A stretch of 64,000 nt of DNA, taken from assembly GCA_000733355.1 (NCBI GenBank), contig JNVV01000034.1:412238-476237 (forward strand), in the 5' to 3' direction. A program made the position numbers and the translations under genes. Origin of the DNA: Falciphora oryzae. Its lineage: Eukaryota; Ascomycota; Sordariomycetes; Magnaporthales; Magnaporthaceae. Below are positions 33,286 to 45,971 of this stretch, one piece after another; position 1 is the stretch's first letter; each line of letters begins with the position of its first letter. Below the pieces are notes generated by a model. The model had not been told where the DNA came from, ran no database searches, and worked only from the letters and a program-made list of their open reading frames with translations.

Positions 33286-34616
33286 TCAAACGTCGAGCCC
33301 TAGCCGAGCCCTGAAAACACCCTTCAGCCGATCCACTCTACTCCTGGGAATATCCAACGGCACCTCTGGCAAGCAGGGCTGGTGCGCCTCACGCGTGAGC
33401 ACCTCAGAAGACAGGGCCGCGAGGAGGAGATAACTCCTCAGGACAAGCTCCCTCGGGAGCGACGCCAGGACGTCCGGCTGTGGGCTTGCCTCGGCACCCG
33501 ACGGCGTATCGTGACACTCGAAGCCGGCTGGAGAGGGCAAGACGAGGCCGTGGGTCTGGGGCGTCAGGGGCAGGCTGCTCCTGCGGCCGGGGCTCGCGTC
33601 GCCCGCGGCCTGCCGCTGCGGGCAGGAGGCGATGCCCGTGTGCTTCTCCAGCTGGCAGATGACGGCCAGCAGCATCAGGTGCTGCAGCCCGTCGTGCTTC
33701 TGCTTGCACATGACCAGGGCCTCGAACCCGACGTTGGCCAGCTCCAGCACTGGCAGCCTGGGCGGCGCCGACGCCGGGTCCGCCGCCGCCTCCAGGTCCG
33801 ACACGGACCGCAGCAGGACCTCGGTGCAGCGGCAAACAGCGCCTTCGCTCCCTGCCGATGTCGAGGTCGAGGGAGTCGGCGGCGGGTGGCCCCGCGGGAC
33901 GGAGCTCGCCCTCCTGGCTAGTCCTGGGCGCCTGCCCTCCGTAAGGAAGGTGAACTCGGGTTGACTTTGCAGGTTGGGCAGCGGGGTACTCAGAGCGCTG
34001 TGCCCGGACACACCCGAGCCGGGGCTGATCACGGTGGGACTCGTGCAAAGGGTGGTGCTTGGAAACACGTCATGATAGCTCGGGAGCGACTCCGGGAAAG
34101 TGACGGCCGGCATCGGAGATGAGAACGCGCCCATGTCAATGAGCGAGCCTGGGAAGGGGTAATCTGGCAGCAATGGGACGACTGGACTCAAAAGGCGTTA
34201 ATGATCTTTGTTCCGAAATTATGGGTGGAAATGGGCCTCACAGAGGCTTGAGGGACTGTGCCAATCCTACCCGGGGCGTCAGCGAAGGAGACTCCTTCTG
34301 CCATCTTGTCGTTGACTTGACATGGCGACGGCTCGCCCGCCGAGGGGGACTCGGTCCTGCCGCTGAGGGAGCGGCGTGGCCGGCCGGCCGGCCGGCACAG
34401 GCTGTAGGTGCACTGGCGGCCGGAGAAGTGGCACCGCCCGCAGGCCGGCTTTTCCCTCGAGCACCGCAGCTTGCGTCGGTGGCACTGGTCGCACGCACTG
34501 ACCTGCTGTTGCTGCTGCTGATGGCGCGGCGCCGGGGCCAGCGATGTCGGCAGCTCCTGCGCCCATTCTTGGTCCATCGCCACCCCGGGGCCCACGTCCA
34601 TACTTTCTCCCATCAT
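33286..34616 (-). CDS. Zn2Cys6 transcription factor, AflR-like
   Basis: Exons 34271-34616 and 33286-34181 join across an 89-nt intron (GTAGGA donor, GTCCAG acceptor, phase 1) to give 413 aa. A poly-Gln stretch precedes a canonical zinc binuclear cluster: Cys 42, 45, 52, 59, 62 and 69 (ACDQCHRRKLRC, then ACGRC). A basic linker with GRPRRSLSGR follows. The C-terminal part holds the aflatoxin-regulator-type segment: CRCTEVLLRSVSDLE, then LPVLELANVGFEALVMCKQK and LMLLAVICQLEKH. Such nuclear regulators often control an adjacent secondary-metabolite cluster. No polyketide or peptide synthase or other biosynthetic gene is in this window, so the target is unknown. The start could also be the second Met. 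Confidence 0.88.
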
Positions 34617-37600
34617 GAAGGGGGGTCAGCAAGCTTTTTGTTGGTTTCGGTTGTGGCCTGTCTCCTGGCGTTCATGGAACGGGTATTTGAGTGTTGGTCG
34701 ACCTTTTCCCACCTGATTGATCAGAGGCGATGGATGATGAATACCTAGAGGACCTTGGGGAACCTTGGAGATTATAAAAAGAACCGCCGTTCCAGTTGAG
34801 GCACGGCCAATCACACCGGTCGTCGACGATTTGGCTTTTTCGCGCGACGCTATTTAGCTATCACGCTTTGGTGGTGGTGAGAGTTGTATTGCCTGTTCTA
34901 GTCATGCCGACTCAGAAAGAAAGCTTGGTATCTTCAGACGGCGGGGGGTCTTTCATCGATTGGCTGTAGCCCTCCAGCCAACTTGGACCCAAAACGGCGA
35001 AGGCGGAAAGCTCCGCGGTTCTTTTATTGCTGCAAGAAAATAAGGCGGCAGCTTCCGCTCGCCAGCAACCTGAGGATGAGGAGTGGCCAGCTCAATAAAA
35101 GCTCGGGCCAAACGACGATCGGCCGAGTGGAGAAGAGTCAGCGACAGCTGGTGGCAGGCATAAGCCACGGCCTCCCGAGGCCACGGACTGGGAACCAAAG
35201 GAGCAGCAGCTAAAACATCCAACCGATGAACCATGACTTCTAGAACCTCGCGAATACCTACCCATCGATTCGAAAGACCCTGCCTCATTTGGCCCGTCCG
35301 AACACTAAAGCTCGGAGCTTCGCATTCAGCTAAAACTGTTCACTTGTGCAAATCGATTATGCCCAGCCGACAGACATATCTTCCGTATATAAGAGTCCTT
35401 ACCGAGGTAGGTGGCCACACTTGGTAGCGTCTTTATCCACTGTGAAAGACAACTGGGCTGGCCTGCCAGACGATGGATAGGTTGTCCGAAGCATCTCGAT
35501 GATGCCTACCCGGCCCGGACTTCCTATTTCGACAAGCGTGATGTCATGCAGATGGATGTGAGGACTCAATTATCAAGAGGAATGGAATCAGGGCACGGGA
35601 AGCTTAATTTTCCCAGTGGACCTCAAGCTTCACGAACGTGCCTCGAGGCCCAGCAGCGGCATTTTTTAAAAGCAAAGAATGCTAGGCAAGCAACGCAATC
35701 ATCCCTAAAGTATCTGCGCCGTGCGCAATCACCCTTCTTGGCACACATCTTTATTCTCACAGCGGCGTGGCTGTGCCTAACATAAATGTTAATATATGCA
35801 GAACTTCCAAAAAATACTTTTTAATTAATTAGCCTCTTCTGAAGGCGATGGGAATAACAGGCTCATGAAAGATATGTCCACATATCGAGCATCGCTCCCG
35901 TCAGCTCCTTGGGGCGGAATACACAGCATAAATTACCGTTGGGTCCCTTGACACTCATGATCCCTGAGAGGTGTAAAATCCGCGTGGTTGCAAGCTTTTC
36001 GGGCCGATGGCGGGAGGACCGCCCCGCCTCCGGCAAGGCCCTCCCGAAGGGGTTTCCCATGGATCGGGCCAGGCACGACTTTACCGCTTGGGTGTGGATA
36101 TGTTGGGCAAATATGGAAGGGTTATGCGAAAGACTTTCACCTCGAGGAACGAAATAATAATCCGAGGGATATCATATCCCGGACAGGAAATGGACATTCA
36201 AGAACATCCGGGGATCTTGAGGTGAGAATGAACCCGAGGGCGGCACGCCGTGAAGAATATCGGTGCCAATACTCGATATAGGAAAAGAAATTTGATGTAC
36301 AAGAGGTCACTTTCATAATTTTTGAAATGACCACTGTCTTTGTGAGTATTCCCGCATTTTCTTGAAAAGCCACTGCACAATTATTAAGGATTCCTTGCCA
36401 CAGTCCCTGCCGCCTTTCCAAGGCTCGCATGATTTTACTCCCGGCATTAAGACAATTGCCGAGTCCGCCCGACACCCGGTGACATTTTGGAAAATGATCC
36501 TTCATGCAAAGGGCAAAAACATACAGCAGCGAGGATTCCTAAAGTGGTCACTCACCTTGACACCAGCTTGGCCTTCGAATGGCTTTGAGCTGGAAAGTTT
36601 GTTGCCAGTCGATGGACCAAAAGCATCCGAAAGCGAATGCCTCTATTCCCAGCCACGCCCGCCGCGTCAACCCAGGGTGTTGTATTGGCATGGACTCGTG
36701 ATCTAGCTCACTTACGGGTCCGTCAGTGCCGACCTCCTCTCCCGCGTCCTCGGCACTGGTGCCATTCCCCCGGCCCGCTATAGTCGACGGCCGAGTTCTT
36801 TTCCTCTGGGGGAATCCTGGTCCTTGTCTGCTCTCCCTAAAGTTCCGGCGGGTGCGCGTGCGAATGTCGGCAGACCAATCCCTCGAGCTGCAGTCCACGC
36901 CGCCAAGGGTTTTTGCTGCAATGAGACGGTGGGGTAACTTGGCAGACAATGGTCATGCGGGAGGGGAAACGCATGCAGGCAAAGTAGAACTTTACGTCGC
37001 GACGAGAGATTCGGAACACTAGAAAAACGAGGGCAAGGGCGAGGTCGTTGGTCCTGATGGCGCGGGCGTTCAGAGCCCACACTAGGATCGAGATGCCAGG
37101 GGCGTGGGGCGACAGTCGTCCCCGTGACATACCGGTACTCATTTTGCCCATATCGGAGCGTTCGAGACGTGCATAGGACGGGTTGATTATTGTTTTCGTT
37201 CATCTTACACGTCGGTTGCTTACTGGTTGGATGCTTGTTTTGATTTTTGTTCCTTCCTCTTTTTGGTCGCGTCGAACAAAACAAAGAATGACGTAATTTC
37301 CACGTGACAAGCGCATGACGAGTTTTGCAGCCAACAGGCCTGACAAGAGATTTACCATCAGGACGGATCCCATTCTCGCATCTTGTCGCATTTTAGGCCC
37401 TTGATACCCCTCTGTGCGACAAACCGTCGGTGTTTGAAACGGCAGCACGTTTTCACGTTGGCTGGGCTCCGGCGGGTGTGGGGCGCGTGGCCGGCGAGCT
37501 CGGCCAGGCTCCCAGGGTCAAGGCCGGTTGTGAGGACCGCAACCGCCACACCACACCCGTACGAGGTCGGTAACCCGAAAATTCTGGCGCTCGTCGGCAT

Positions 37601-38802
37601 GGCCTGTTTGGGAGATTGATGGCCCCCTCCCTGGCTGCTCTCGACGCCGATCGCTCTTGGCCGGCCCCGTCGCCGAGCCTCAGCGCTACCACTCGGGGCT
37701 TACGTCCATCACCGATCCCTCTCGGCACTGCGCGCCTTGTGTGCGGTCTGCCGTTCTCGCGGCTCTGGCGGCCGACCCAGCGGTCTGACAACCCACCTTA
37801 CGGCCCCACCGCCAGCCTTAGCATGACGTCCGCCGACGCCGCCGACCGAGACTCTGTCCTTCCTGGATGGCTGTCCGGCTTGCCGGAGTGCTGGGCTGTT
37901 TTTCTGGATTTTCTTTCGCCCTCGCTGCCAAGGATTGGGTCAAGATGCTCAGACGACGGGATCTTTTCTCCTGCTGTCCATGGCACCCCGTGCACCCCCA
38001 GTCACACAAGAGTGGGTGGAGGGTGGAGAGGGAAGGACAGGAGATGAAGAGAGATGACGAGACAAGCCGACAAAAGCCCCCCCGCGCGCGCCACGTCGCA
38101 GGACATCGCCGGCGGGATTCCAGGTTCTGCTCCCGATGACTTAATCCCTTGGCAGGAACCCTGCTCTCCTTGCTGATCCCCAGGCTTATTCCGTGCTCAC
38201 TCTGGTCCGATGTATTCGCCAGAGTCCGTCGCTTCTCTCCTGGTGTGTCGCTCTCAACAGTCAGCATTGGGTGTGACACGAAAAGGATAGCGACATAACG
38301 CCCTGCTTATCCTTGGGTCGATCGGCGGGCTTGTCTAAAGCCTCGAGCGCAGAGACTTACCAAGATACTTGAGCAGAGCCGGTGAGCCGGTACATGCAGT
38401 TGTGGGTGCATATTGCCTCAGTATCAGAACGGCGAGATCTCGGCCGTCCTCCACTTGGCGGGCAATGGTCCCCAAGGTTCAGGGCCCACTTCCCCGTCAT
38501 TCCACCACCACCGCCCTCTCCGTATTCCCAAGACGACGGGGTTTTCCTCCAGGTGGAGAACAACATCTGGAGGGCGTGGAGAAGATTCTTGCCGCCATGG
38601 GAAAAGTTCAAAAGGCCAGCCGTCCCTTCGGGTCCTGGCATGTCGAAGCGAACTGTCTCTCTCCTGTTTCTGCATCTGCTACCCCAACCGTACCCCATTT
38701 CTTCTAGCGGGCCCCGAGTCTGTTGGCTCGCGCCCAAGGCCCTGAGTACCTTGTATCACCGTCCATCCATACACTTCCCTTCCGCTGAGAGCCTCTAGCA
38801 AG
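34617..38802. other. Large divergent intergenic region, no supported gene
   Basis: These 4.2 kb separate the minus-strand AflR-like gene and the plus-strand sugar porter gene. Many short ORFs exist on both strands, the longest about 168 aa (36778-37284 minus), but none shows a family motif, signal peptide or convincing splicing. AT content is higher around 35300-36500. A lost gene, a non-coding RNA or a long promoter region would all fit. Confidence 0.4.
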
Positions 38803-41304
38803 ATGCCGCCTCCAAAAGCCGATGATGAGAATCCTATGCCGCCTGAAGTCAGCGGGTCCGACCCGTCGGCCCCCCGCAGGTCCAGCAGTGATGGCACCGC
38901 AGCCACTGGAGGCACCCAGACCCATCGGGCTAAAGTCGGTCGCCAGCCTATGGGCGGACAGGCGGCAGGGGCCGCCACTGTCGCGGCACTTCTCCGCAAC
39001 CCCCTGACTGGCATGTCCGATCAGGATGTGCTCAACGATGCCGACAAGTTTGTTGAGGGGAAGGGCCTGGCGGAGCATCGCGAGGCCTTCCGCAAAGGCG
39101 CCCTCCTGGCCAAGGTTCTGAACCAGGACGACGGCTTTGAGCGCATCGACAGTGTCACCGAGGAGGAGAAGGTCACGTTGCGGCGCGAGGTCTCGAACAG
39201 GTGGCACCAGCCTTTCATGCTCTACTTCCTGTCAGCTCTCTGTGCCGGCAGCGCCATTGTCCAGGGCATGGACCAGACCGCCGTCAATGGCGCCCAGGTA
39301 GGGCAGAAAGTCCCGGTGCCTCCCCACGCCGTGCATAAAACACACGCATCCCGTCGATCACAGCTAACTCGTGTTACCATTTTCGTATAGGAATTCTACT
39401 ACGATACCTTTGGCATAGACGAAACTCAACTTGAGCTCCGTGGGCTCCTGAATGGAGCGCCGTACCTCTGTTCGGCTCTCCTTGGCTGCTGGACGAATCC
39501 CATCCTCAACAAATGGACAGGCCGCCGAGGAACTATCTTCATCTCTTGCTTCATCTCCGTCGTTACTGGGTTCTGGATGGCGGCTGCCGACAGGTGAGAT
39601 CTAATATCACTACCGTGTTATGCGTAGGGCCGACGCACCTTCCATGATCGGCTAACACGGATCTCTACAGTTGGTACAACCTTCTCATCGCCCGATTTGC
39701 CCTGGGATTCGCCATCGGCGCCAAGTCGAGCACGACGCCTGTATACTCGGCTGAATCGACTCCGAAGACCATTCGTGGTGCACTCACGATGATGTGGCAG
39801 ATGTGGACAGCCTTCGGTAGGTTGTCGAACCTAGCTTGCAGCAATCCGGGGTTTGTCATTTGGATACTAACGCTTTGCCCCAGGCATCATGCTTGGCTTC
39901 GTCGCATCTGTTGCCTTCCAAAGAACTGAAATCTTCGGCGTAAACTCTCAGTGGCGTTGGATGCTTGCCTCGACCTCCATTCCTCCGCTTATTGTCATGG
40001 TCCAGGTCTACTTTTGCCCCGAGAGCCCTAGATGGTAGGTTACAAGCACGTTCAGCCTGGGGATACTGACGGGTGACAATGCTGACCCACGATGTCCTCG
40101 GCGGATGTTGATAGGTACATGGAGAAAGGCAGGTTTGACAAGGCCTTTGGATCAGTCAAGCGTCTCCGGCACCTGGAGTGCCAGGCGGCACGGGACATGT
40201 ACTACGCGTACAAGCTCCTGGAGATTGAACACCAGCAACGCGAGGGCCGCAACCTGTTCAAGGAATTCTTTATGGTGCGCCGCAACCGTCGCGCTGCCCA
40301 GTCGTCGTGGTTCGTTATGGTACGCAACTAGACCTTCGTTCCCTGCAACCCCCATCACAAGGTGTGCGTGCATTCACACTGACAAACTTATTTCTTGCTG
40401 CTGCCTGTAGTTTATGCAACAATTCTGCGGAGTTAACGTCATAGCCTATTATTCGACGGCCATCTTCCAGGAAGCGGGCGCGGACAGGTCGACGGCACTG
40501 CTGGCTTCGCTCGGCGGCGGTGCTATCAACTTCGTATTCGCCATCCCAGCAATCTACACCATCGATACCTTCGGTCGTCGAAACCTGCTCCTGGCCACGT
40601 TTCCCCTCATGTCCGCGTGCCTCTTCTTCACGGGCTTCTCGTTCTACATGCCGAACCCTGAGGCCGAAGGGGAGTATAACCCCGCACGCCTGGCCATGAT
40701 CGCGGTTGGCATATACCTTTTCATGATGGTCTATAGCCCTGGCGAGGGACCAGTGCCGTTTACATACTCGGCCGAGGCGTTCCCGCTGCACATCCGCGAT
40801 ATCGGCATGAGCAGCGCAACGGCGGTGACGTGGGGCTTCAACTTTATCATCTCCTTCACGTGGCCACGCCTTGTCGATGCGTACATGCCTACCGGTGCTT
40901 TCTGCTGGTACGCTGGCTGGAACATAGCAGGCTGGATTTTCGCCTACTTCTTCCTGCCCGAGACCAAGAATCTCACGCTCGAGGAGCTCGACAACGTCTT
41001 TGGCGTCCGCAACCGCGACCACGGCAAGTACTACCTGGACAAGCTGCCCTGGTACATGAGGAAGCACGTGCTGCGCCAGGACGTCGAGCACTTCCCGCCG
41101 CTGTACCAGTTTGCCGAAAATCAGGGGCTCGTCGAGGGCGACGAGGCCAAGAAGTTGGTCGGCGGGACCGATGGCGGCGCGGGCGAGAAGCCGAGGGTCC
41201 ATGAGAACGAGATGGGCGGCGTCGTGCAGCACGCGTCCAACATCGGTGTCCCAGCCTCGAGCGAGTCCAGCGGCTTGGGTGACGAGAAAACTACCAGTAA
41301 CTGA
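38803..41304 (+). CDS. MFS sugar porter
   Basis: Six exons (38803-39297, 39391-39593, 39671-39816, 39884-40034, 40115-40319, 40411-41304) join in frame to give 697 aa. The introns are 93, 77, 67, 80 and 91 nt, and several have clear CTAAC branch sites. About 145 hydrophilic residues precede the first TM helix, and a Gly/Glu-rich tail of about 100 residues follows the last. Sugar-porter motifs are present: PESPRW after TM6, the DTFGRRN loop, QQFCGVNVIAYYST in TM7 and FFLPETKNLTLEELD at the end. The protein acts in the plasma membrane as a proton symporter or facilitator for a sugar or polyol. The substrate cannot be told from sequence. Confidence 0.94.
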
Positions 41305-42861
41305 GGAGGGGCGTGGCGGCCGATCATTTGGGCTTCTTCGGTAAATGCAGACTCGTCAGGTGCCCGGTGCCAGGGGTGGATGATGCCACAGGGTATGGCT
41401 GACTTGTTGTTGCCCTACTGATGCTGTTTTATGTTTGGATCCATACTTACGTTCCCCGATATCGTCAACAGAGAGAGACGGACAGGGGCCTATGTGGAAG
41501 AGGGTGTTATTGACCACATTATTCAGATACCCTCGTCAAATATTTTAAATCTCACCATCGTGTCGAATCGGGTGTTGCTCGACTCATTTTCCTCGTGCAA
41601 TGAATCTACCGCGAGGCCTCGCCATTCTAGACTGCGCAGCCGCAAATAGCAATAGAGTTTGAACGAATATACACGCGCATTCGAAACAAGGCTGTCGCGA
41701 GAACTGCAAACGAAACGACAGAGATGGCAGGGTGTCGTCCGTCGGCATGCCGCGGTTTCGCATGGGGTGTTTGGTTTGCAGTTGTGGCAAAAACATTCCC
41801 CCGGGTCCACAGGACAAACCAGAGTCTAAAAAAGTTTGTCGGGAGATCGAATCTGTTCAGACTTTGCAACTTTCCACCCCCTGATGACGACCCCTGCTCG
41901 ACCCCGGATGCTGCAAGAATGAGGTGCATCTCCTGCTCACAGGCGGTGACGATCTCCCGCCAGAGTCCCCTCCTTCAAATCCATGCCGGCGGCCGATAAT
42001 TGCCCCCACCCCCGAGTCATTGACACATATCGGGGACGCCGGACGCCGGCCGGCAGAGGGAGAAGCGACCTTCCACGTCCAGGGGGCTCCCCAATTGCCG
42101 GTAATTTATTCTGGACCCCTAGAGGCGGAAGCGCACGTGGCGCAATGCACCGGACCCGGCGCTCAATTTAGCACATCAGTGATCTCGTTTGCACTCGCGT
42201 GCGGCGCTGCCATTTACGGGCTGCTCAAGAAGCGGCATGTTAATTCGAGAGGGTAGCCGCCGCTGTGTCGGTACGATCGGGGGATTGCCGTCAACGATGG
42301 GGACTGTCTGCATAAAGGGGCGACGGACGAGCTGTCTGGCAGAGCCGAGAAGCAGGCTGGAGGGACCTAGGACCAATGGGCTCGGCACTTGCACCGCTTG
42401 GGGCCATTCAGGTCGGGAAAGCCGTGCATTTTGACCGGTTGAAGAGAGATGCAGCGACTCCAACCTGATAAACACCAGAGGCTTCCAATCAGATGGAAAC
42501 ACGTCGGGCTCGAACGCGTACGCGCTCGAGAACTGGCAGGAGCTACAGTGCCGCCTGTCCACACGAGGCTGCAGCCACGCGTGCGGGGATGCTGCTTCAA
42601 GTTGGGATCAATACATAAGTTGAGGAACAAACGGTGCGCTACCCCAGAAACCAGCCCAGGGTTTTCCTGGGAAAAGAAAAACGGTGGTCTGTGCAAAGGA
42701 CGAATTCCCTCGGATTGCCTTCAGCCTTTCCAGTCGTTCCTTCAATCAACTCGATACATCCTTGGTGTTCCTTGACTTCAACCATAGAACTCCTTGGCAG
42801 CGACGCGAGCAGGAATCCAGTGCCAGCCAACCCAGCAAATAACAACCAACCTGACACCATA
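41305..42861. other. Intergenic region between sugar porter and zinc-finger genes
   Basis: Both flanking genes are on the plus strand. No ORF is supported. The open frame upstream of 42862 is a leader without coding character. Confidence 0.5.
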
Positions 42862-43672
42862 ATGGGCGCCTCGTGCTGGGATTGCGGCAAGTACTTCCCT
42901 TCGGGCTGGGGCGCTGTGAATAATCACCAATATTCGACGTCCTGCGCCGAATGCCGCATGTGCTATGACAAGTTTGACGGCCCGAGGAGCCGCCTGGAGC
43001 ATGAGATCCTGGATCATGCCTATTGCGGGGACTGCGTCAAGCAGTTTATGAACACCAACAACGCCCGCCAACACCTCAACTCGAAAGCCCACGGCGCCGA
43101 GTCGATCAAGTGTCCTCTCTGCAGCAAGCGGTACACGTCGGCGACAGGCGTCGTTTCCCACCTCGAAGCCGGCGCGTGCCCCAACGCCCAGCACCTGTCG
43201 CGCGACGCCCTCTACCGCTTCGTCTGCAGCCGGGACCCTCGCGGCGTTGTCTCCAAAAAGCTCATCGGCTGGCAGGGCGGGTCGCAGTACGAGGCCTCGG
43301 TGCGCACCTGGAACGGCTACGGCTACGAGTGCTACTTCTGCCATCGCGAGTTCAATCAGCTCCACAGCCTGAACCAGCATCTCAACTCACCCGCCCGTAT
43401 GTTACCTACCAGCCAGCCAACCCCCGCTTTCCCCTCTTTCTTGACCCCACTCCCTCCCCTTTCCTCCGAGGAGCCCCGTCGCTAACAGCAACTTCTGTCC
43501 AGACCAGCAGGCATACTACCACTGCCCCAAGGCAAGCTGCCGCGCCGAGTTCAAGACGCTGGCATCGTTTGTCAACCACCTCGAGAGCGAGTCGTGTGGC
43601 TACATGCGATTCAGCCAGGTGCAGAGCCAGGCGGCGGAGATGATGCGTGGTGGGCGACTGATCGGGTATTGA
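42862..43672 (+). CDS. C2H2-type multi-zinc-finger protein
   Basis: Exons 42862-43396 and 43503-43672 join across a 106-nt intron (GTATGT donor, GTCCAG acceptor, phase 1) to give 234 aa. At least five finger-like units occur: CWDCGKYF..H, CAECRMCYDKF..H, YCGDCVKQF..HLNSKAH, KCPLCSKRY..H, YECYFCHREF..HLNSPAH and a last CPKASCRAEF..HLESESC. Several use non-standard last ligands. The ATG at 42862 directly precedes the first finger; the open frame upstream of it lacks features. The C-terminus is short. Similar small multi-finger proteins are common in filamentous ascomycetes and are presumed to bind nucleic acid. The target is unknown. Confidence 0.88.
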
Positions 43673-45572
43673 TTGGCCCGCTTGAGCATGTCATGCACCT
43701 GGTGCACGTGTTTTTGACGCGGTTCTGGGCTGGGAGCGTTGGACCTAGCAGTGGAAGAAGTAGTTTGGGCTCCCGCCGTGGCGGAACACTACTATATATT
43801 CGAGTTCGATGATGAATCGGTGGACCACGAAGGGATGCCGATGCGTGAAAAGGCCTGGATAGCACGAACCAACCCAGGCGGAGTGGAGAGCATCATTGTG
43901 CCTTTTTCGGGTTGTGAAATCATGACGTCCGTGATGTTGCGCCGTCGAGACCTCGCATCATGCCAGAAAAGGGCGTGTGGTCTGTGGCAACCAAGGACAC
44001 GGGGTGACGGACAGGTAAACTCGCACACTCGCAAGGAGCACGGCGGACGCCAACATTGATTTCTGGCCCAAGTGCAGATGGCCGAGGTCGCGGCCCAATC
44101 AATCGGCACGGAACCTGCCCGCTAGTGCTGCTGCCATCGCGGTCGGCTGGGGCGCTAGCGAGAGCTCTCGCGCCTCCCGATGATAACATGAAATGTAATT
44201 GATCAGTTCGAGGCTCGGGCGCGCCGGCAAGGAGCTTGGGCCAGGCGTGCGCCGCGCAGTGCAGTCAATTTCAAGCCTCTGCTGCCCGGTTCGATTGCAC
44301 CATGGGTTGTTCTTTTCTTGGACACGAGATGCAGCCTTTGAGAGAAGTCGCCATCCTGACGCTGGATGAACCGTCCACACGACACACGGCTCGAAACGGG
44401 GCAAGAGCCCGGTCCTGCAATGAATTGATCACCTTCTATCATTTCGCCAAACACCCCCACCCGCCTGAACGTCTTCCCCTGCGTCTTGCTGGGCTGGGCG
44501 ATGCAACCCTGCCCTGAATTGGCAGGGAACCGGGGGCCTTCCAAAAACGGTGGTGCACAGACAGCAAAACAAGTCAACCATGCCAAAGCCCGCCTAGCAG
44601 AACCCAGCGCCACGGTATGACATCGATCAAAAGGATTCGCAGCAATCTTAACTCTGCGCAAGGGAGCTTCCGGCTTGCTATGCGCAGCTGTTGCTGGGGG
44701 CTCGACATCTGATGCTCTGGACTACGCGCAAATTGGCACCTGCTCAAGCTGCCTTCCATCACTCGGGCTAAATCGCCGGTGGGGAACCCAACCCTGTCAA
44801 CGAGCGCATGGGCGACCCCCCGGAAGCGTGGGGCCCGCCGAGCCCCCCCACAGTCGCAGCACCACCCAATTAACCGTGGGCTTGAGTGTGGCTTCCCCAT
44901 CGGCGCTGGGCTGGCTGCGTCGGTTTTCCGGTCTCGTCCGCCACGACTCGAGCAGGGCCGGTTGGCTCGTCTGGCAATTGACTTCGTCTCTTCGTCCATT
45001 CTTTTTCTCGTCCCAACCTCCCGTCCTTTCTTCCATTGCCGTCCCCCGCCCCCCAGCCTCGCAGACAAGAAACGGAGCAGGAGACGTCCCGGTACCAGTC
45101 GGTGGATCGATCTTCTCTTCATCAGGCACAATCCTTCGTTCCTTTTGTGTCCCTCTCTCTTGTCCTTTGGCCTGCGGCGTGTCTTGCCTGGCATCTCCCT
45201 CGAACCTCGATCCCAACCGTGTTTCTTTGCATTGTGCATGGCATCGTGCTCGTGGCAACTTATTCCCGCACATTTATCCACCACTGAAACACCATCCGCT
45301 GCAACGGTGCGACGCCCGCCTGTCGTCCCATCGTTTCCGCTGCCCTTCCGCCGCGCCGCCGCAGTCCAATTGCCGTTCCCTTAAACTTGCCGCACGCCGA
45401 TCAACGCGTTGCGCGATTCTGCTCCAAAGAGGCACAGGACGAACACACAGTCGATCGTTTCCTTTTCTGCACGCGCCACAAGCACAAAGCATCCGATCCA
45501 TTCACGACCCTATACTCCTGAACGACGCGATCTCGTTTCCTTCTAGACACTGGAGACTCCGAGACGACCAAG
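43673..45572. other. Intergenic region with CT-rich leader
   Basis: No gene is supported. The part at about 44990-45570 is CT-rich on the plus strand and probably forms the promoter and 5' leader of the gene at 45573; short upstream ORFs are present in it. Confidence 0.45.
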
Positions 45573-45971
45573 ATGGCTCCAGGATTCATCGAGCGCATTC
45601 AGGCCAAAATCGAGCTCTTCCGGCTCGAGCAGCGGTACACCAAGCGCCGGAACCGCCGCTCCACCTTCGTCTCCAACGCCGTCTATGTTGACGGCGAGTA
45701 CGTCTACAACACTCCCACCTCGACAGGAAGCTCGACCAGCTCGGCCAGCTCACCGTCCCAGGCCTCGCCCACCACCCAGAGCCCCCCGAGGAGGGCCGCC
45801 ACCGCCGCATTCACCACCGACAGCATCCCAGAGACTCCCGCCATGAAGCCTGGCAAGAAGCTCAACCGATTCTCGTCCATGCCCGGGTTCGGGTCGCTTT
45901 CCAAGGCGTCGGGTCACCAGACTGCTGAACAGTGGAGGACAGGCAACGTCAGCGTCTCCGAGGTGCGATGA
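45573..45971 (+). CDS. Small conserved-looking protein, unknown function
   Basis: One exon encodes 132 aa from the ATG at 45573. The N-terminal 45 residues are basic and ordered (FIERIQAKIELFRLEQRYTK, then RRNRRSTFVSNAVYVDGEYVYN). They are followed by a Ser/Thr/Pro-rich linker and a C-terminal motif KKLNRFSSMPGFGSLSK. Similar short proteins with a helical basic N-terminus followed by a YVDGEYVY-type segment are, to my knowledge, widespread in Sordariomycetes without a known role. A long CT-rich leader precedes it, as in well-expressed fungal genes. No TM helix or signal peptide is seen. Confidence 0.8.
   Translation: MAPGFIERIQAKIELFRLEQRYTKRRNRRSTFVSNAVYVDGEYVYNTPTSTGSSTSSASSPSQASPTTQSPPRRAATAAFTTDSIPETPAMKPGKKLNRFSSMPGFGSLSKASGHQTAEQWRTGNVSVSEVR

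Noticed and set aside
40315..41232. 305-aa minus-strand ORF
   Set aside because: It is antisense to the last exon of the sugar porter, whose frame is fixed by motifs and five splice joins.
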